Source: Undaria pinnatifida (lineage: Eukaryota; Sar; Phaeophyceae; Laminariales; Alariaceae). Taken from it: a stretch of 64,000 nucleotides of DNA. The position numbers and the translations under genes are program-made. The stretch spans positions 6,751,014 through 6,815,013 of the forward strand of contig JABAKD010000026.1 in assembly GCA_012845835.1 (NCBI GenBank). Reading direction: 5' to 3'. The notes beneath the pieces are model-generated. The model saw nothing but the letters and a program-made list of their open reading frames with translations. It was not told the DNA's origin and did no database searches. Below are positions 62,111 through 64,000 of the stretch, piece by piece; position 1 is the first letter of the stretch; every line of letters begins with the position of its first letter.

Positions 62111-62520
62111 AGAGTGTTGCTGACTGGCCAATTTTCTCGAAGTTGTGTTCTGATTGGCCATCGTTTTGTAGTACTGTTCTATTTGGTGGAAAAATCCCTG
62201 GATGACACGTCACGTCATCCGAGGTGACGTTACGTTTTTGTTTTAGTGTGATTTGTTTCCGTAGATGACGTCACCACAGTTTTCTGATTGTGATTTAGTC
62301 GGTGTTGTAGAGAGATGAGTTCTGATTGGTCGGGGGTGAGGGGGAAGGGGGCGGCGGCGTGTCGCGGTCCACAATATTCAAATGTTTGTTTCTGTCCCGG
62401 AGAAAAAACGCTCGAGATGTGGCGTGGAGAACCATCGCGCACGATGATGACCGGTGCCTCGGGGCGCAACTTTCCTCAATGTCTTGTCTTGCACTGTTCT
62501 GCTCCCTCATTGGTGCGGTG
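61575..62520 (+). promoter_or_regulatory. Clustered CCAAT-box and TGACGT motifs
   Basis: At least ten ATTGG pentamers (CCAAT on the other strand), most within GTTCTGATTGG, are spaced about 30 bp apart in the first block (61605-61705) and recur to 62513. They are interleaved with TGACGT and ACGTGACGT words near 61740, 61983, 62205, 62230 and a full TGACGTCA near 62267. CCAAT binds NF-Y and TGACGTCA binds bZIP factors in eukaryotes. Function here is inference. Confidence 0.45.
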
Positions 62521-63023
62521 CCTTGCCAAACGACGATACTCGCACTAAAGTAGAACCCCGCATTATTATGAGATACTGCAAGTACAGTATTACTCCGTGG
62601 GACGAGGTCGTGTCAAGTGATTTTCACCGCACTAAAGTGGAGATCCGCACCAAAGGGCACCGCACTAAGGCGGGACCACGACTACTGCTCTTCAATTCAC
62701 CCCGCACTATTATGAGATACTGCAAGTACAGTATTACTCTGTGGGACGAGGTCGTGTCAAGTGATTTTCACCGCACTAAAGTGGAGATCCGCACCAAAGG
62801 GCACCGCACTTACGCGGGACCACGACTACTGCTCTTCAATTCACCCCGCACTATTATGAGATACTGCAAGTACAGTATTACTCTGAGGGACGAGGTCGTG
62901 TCAAGGGATTTTCACCGCACTAAAGTGGGGATCCGCACCAAAGGGCACCGCACTTACGCGGGACCACGACTACTGCTCTTCAATTCTTGCTGTAGAACTG
63001 CTACATGCAGCAGTACACCGTGA
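62454..63023 (+). CDS. Possible 189-residue protein with 48-residue repeats
   Basis: The ATG-initiated frame stays open through three 144-bp tandem units because 144 is divisible by three. Each unit encodes 48 residues with I-M-R-Y-C-K-Y-S-I-T, F-H-R-T-K-V and P-R-L-L-L-F-N-S blocks. I recognise no domain and there is no independent evidence of expression. The open frame may simply reflect the repeat length. Confidence 0.2.
   Translation: MPRGATFLNVLSCTVLLPHWCGALPNDDTRTKVEPRIIMRYCKYSITPWDEVVSSDFHRTKVEIRTKGHRTKAGPRLLLFNSPRTIMRYCKYSITLWDEVVSSDFHRTKVEIRTKGHRTYAGPRLLLFNSPRTIMRYCKYSITLRDEVVSRDFHRTKVGIRTKGHRTYAGPRLLLFNSCCRTATCSSTP
62555..62990 (+). repeat. 144-bp tandem repeat, three copies
   Basis: Units start at about 62563, 62707 and 62851 with ATTATGAGATACTGCAAG. 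Each ends with CCACGACTACTGCTCTTCAA. The copies differ at only a few positions. Confidence 0.95.
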
Positions 63024-63589
63024 TTTTGACGACAACATAGTGGTTGGAGGTAATGCATGCCGGAGTTCGCGCAACCCGACCAACATTTGTATGTGCTATT
63101 AATAGTCCCAAGACGCGTGCTACGATATCTAGAGGTGCACCACGTTTTTTCTATTACTACCCCTCACTTTAGGGGGTTAAGGCATGTCCTTCTTAACCCA
63201 AAAACTGATTCAGAGAAAAATAAAGCAGCTACTGCGTATCGGAGATGAAAAATCCAATGGCTTCGGTACACAACGAGAATCGTCATGAAACAAACAAAAA
63301 AAATGACTTATTTCCGACGATTTGGGGTCAAGCAGCCCCGTCATGCAGAAACCATTTTCGCCAAAAAAAGGTATACCTCCATCGTAGCAGCACGCGTCCG
63401 CCACCGCAAAAAAGGCACCAAAACAACATAAACCCCCCTACCGTAGACACGGTCTGATCAGACTTCACTTCACCGATAATTCCACCCTTTTGAGACGCTC
63501 AACCGTTCAGAAGGTCAGAAAACGTTTGGTCCGAATTGTGCAATCCGTACCGTGGGATGATTCGCCGGTCCATGCTTTTCAGTACGCTC
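63024..63589. other. No gene recognised
   Basis: No conserved ORF, RNA gene or repeat partner was found within the window. Confidence 0.5.
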
Positions 63590-63722
63590 ACACCTCCGAC
63601 AGATCACGCGATCTGCTGCAGTAGATCGCAAACGCTTCGAACAGATCTGCTCTATCTGCCGTTATGAGATGTTGTGCACCCGTTGGATCTGTGTTTGTGT
63701 AGTACATACCCAACCCCAGAAG
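63590..63722 (-). repeat. AGATC-rich dispersed repeat, copy 3
   Basis: On the - strand it carries CAGATCC, TGCACAACATCTCATAACG and GATCTACTGCAG words, matching parts of the copies at 53196 and 55660. It directly borders the TRIM-like LTR. Confidence 0.6.
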
Positions 63723-63811
63723 TGTTAAGGTAATAGACTAGTGGGGTATTAGTCCGTTTGACCACTTGCAAAATGTTAACCAATAGCTTACCCAAACTAA
63801 GCCTTATAACA
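63723..63811 (-). repeat. LTR of second TRIM-like element
   Basis: This 89-bp LTR has TGTTATAAGG...CCTTAACA ends on the - strand and is similar to 17936-18019 and 26323-26406. Confidence 0.82.
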
Positions 63812-64000
63812 CTCTCGGGACCGGGGACCCTGAAACGGCGGGATAGCTGGTCGGCCGCATATACGGGCGGACCTGTCAACATCCAAGCCGTTTCATTTCC
63901 TGGGGATACCAGGGAGAGTATTTTTCAAGTTCGACATGGGGAAAGTCTGAAAAAGTTTATTACGGTGGACGTGGGACTCGAGCCCACGATCCAAAAAACC
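63723..64000 (-). mobile_element. Second TRIM-like element, cut by window end
   Basis: An inverted copy of the mini LTR element. The right LTR is 63723-63811, next to a purine-rich GTCCCGAGAG on the - strand. The interior runs to the window edge and ends in the T-arm-like GTGGG, CTCGAGT, CCCAC sequence. The primer site and left LTR should lie just beyond 64000. There is no Gypsy insertion here, so this copy shows the uninterrupted interior. Confidence 0.8.

Overview
This is eukaryotic nuclear DNA, most likely from a photosynthetic stramenopile and plausibly a brown alga. Two host genes have many introns averaging roughly 750 bp. The organellar isoleucyl-tRNA synthetase starts with a hydrophobic signal followed by an Ala-His-Gly-Phe site, which resembles the bipartite plastid presequences of heterokonts. 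Repeats fill most of the remaining sequence. The species assignment is inference.

Layout: 1-10808 is a decayed Ty1/Copia element on the + strand. It is split at its RT/RNase H boundary by a young, intact Copia element on the - strand (4391-10184; 430-bp LTRs, 5-bp target duplication AATCA, one 1608-residue ORF). 11674-12893 is a rearranged, internally deleted derivative of a Gypsy family. 16390-17935 is an integrase/chromodomain fragment of another Gypsy element. A tiny LTR element (84-bp LTRs, TRIM-like) starts at 17936 and ends at 26406. It is interrupted by a full-length Gypsy chromovirus (18222-26316, - strand). The Gypsy polyprotein begins with a NADAR (YbiA/DUF1768) domain where Gag would be expected. 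The Gypsy element and the TRIM share the same primer-binding site. 26745-28140 is a CCRCGG-rich satellite.

29222-46855 (- strand) is a complete 21-exon gene for organellar isoleucyl-tRNA synthetase (1082 residues, HIGH and KMSKS motifs, C-terminal zinc site). Three of its 20 introns appear to be GC-AG. Several introns (4, 8, 9, 12) are built from decayed tandem copies of a splice junction plus the adjoining coding sequence. 49437-50010 is the tail of a non-LTR reverse transcriptase, next to an extreme C-rich tract. 54188-61538 (+ strand) holds seven exons of an ATG4 autophagy protease whose 5' exon(s) were not found. Its stop-codon region is itself repeated downstream, inside an array of CCAAT-box and TGACGT motifs. 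62555-62990 is a 144-bp repeat in three copies. The window ends in a second TRIM copy.

The host genes are housekeeping functions (organellar translation, autophagy) and show no operon-like relation. The most unusual items are the NADAR-bearing Gypsy element, the TRIM that shares its primer site, and the introns grown from splice-junction duplications.
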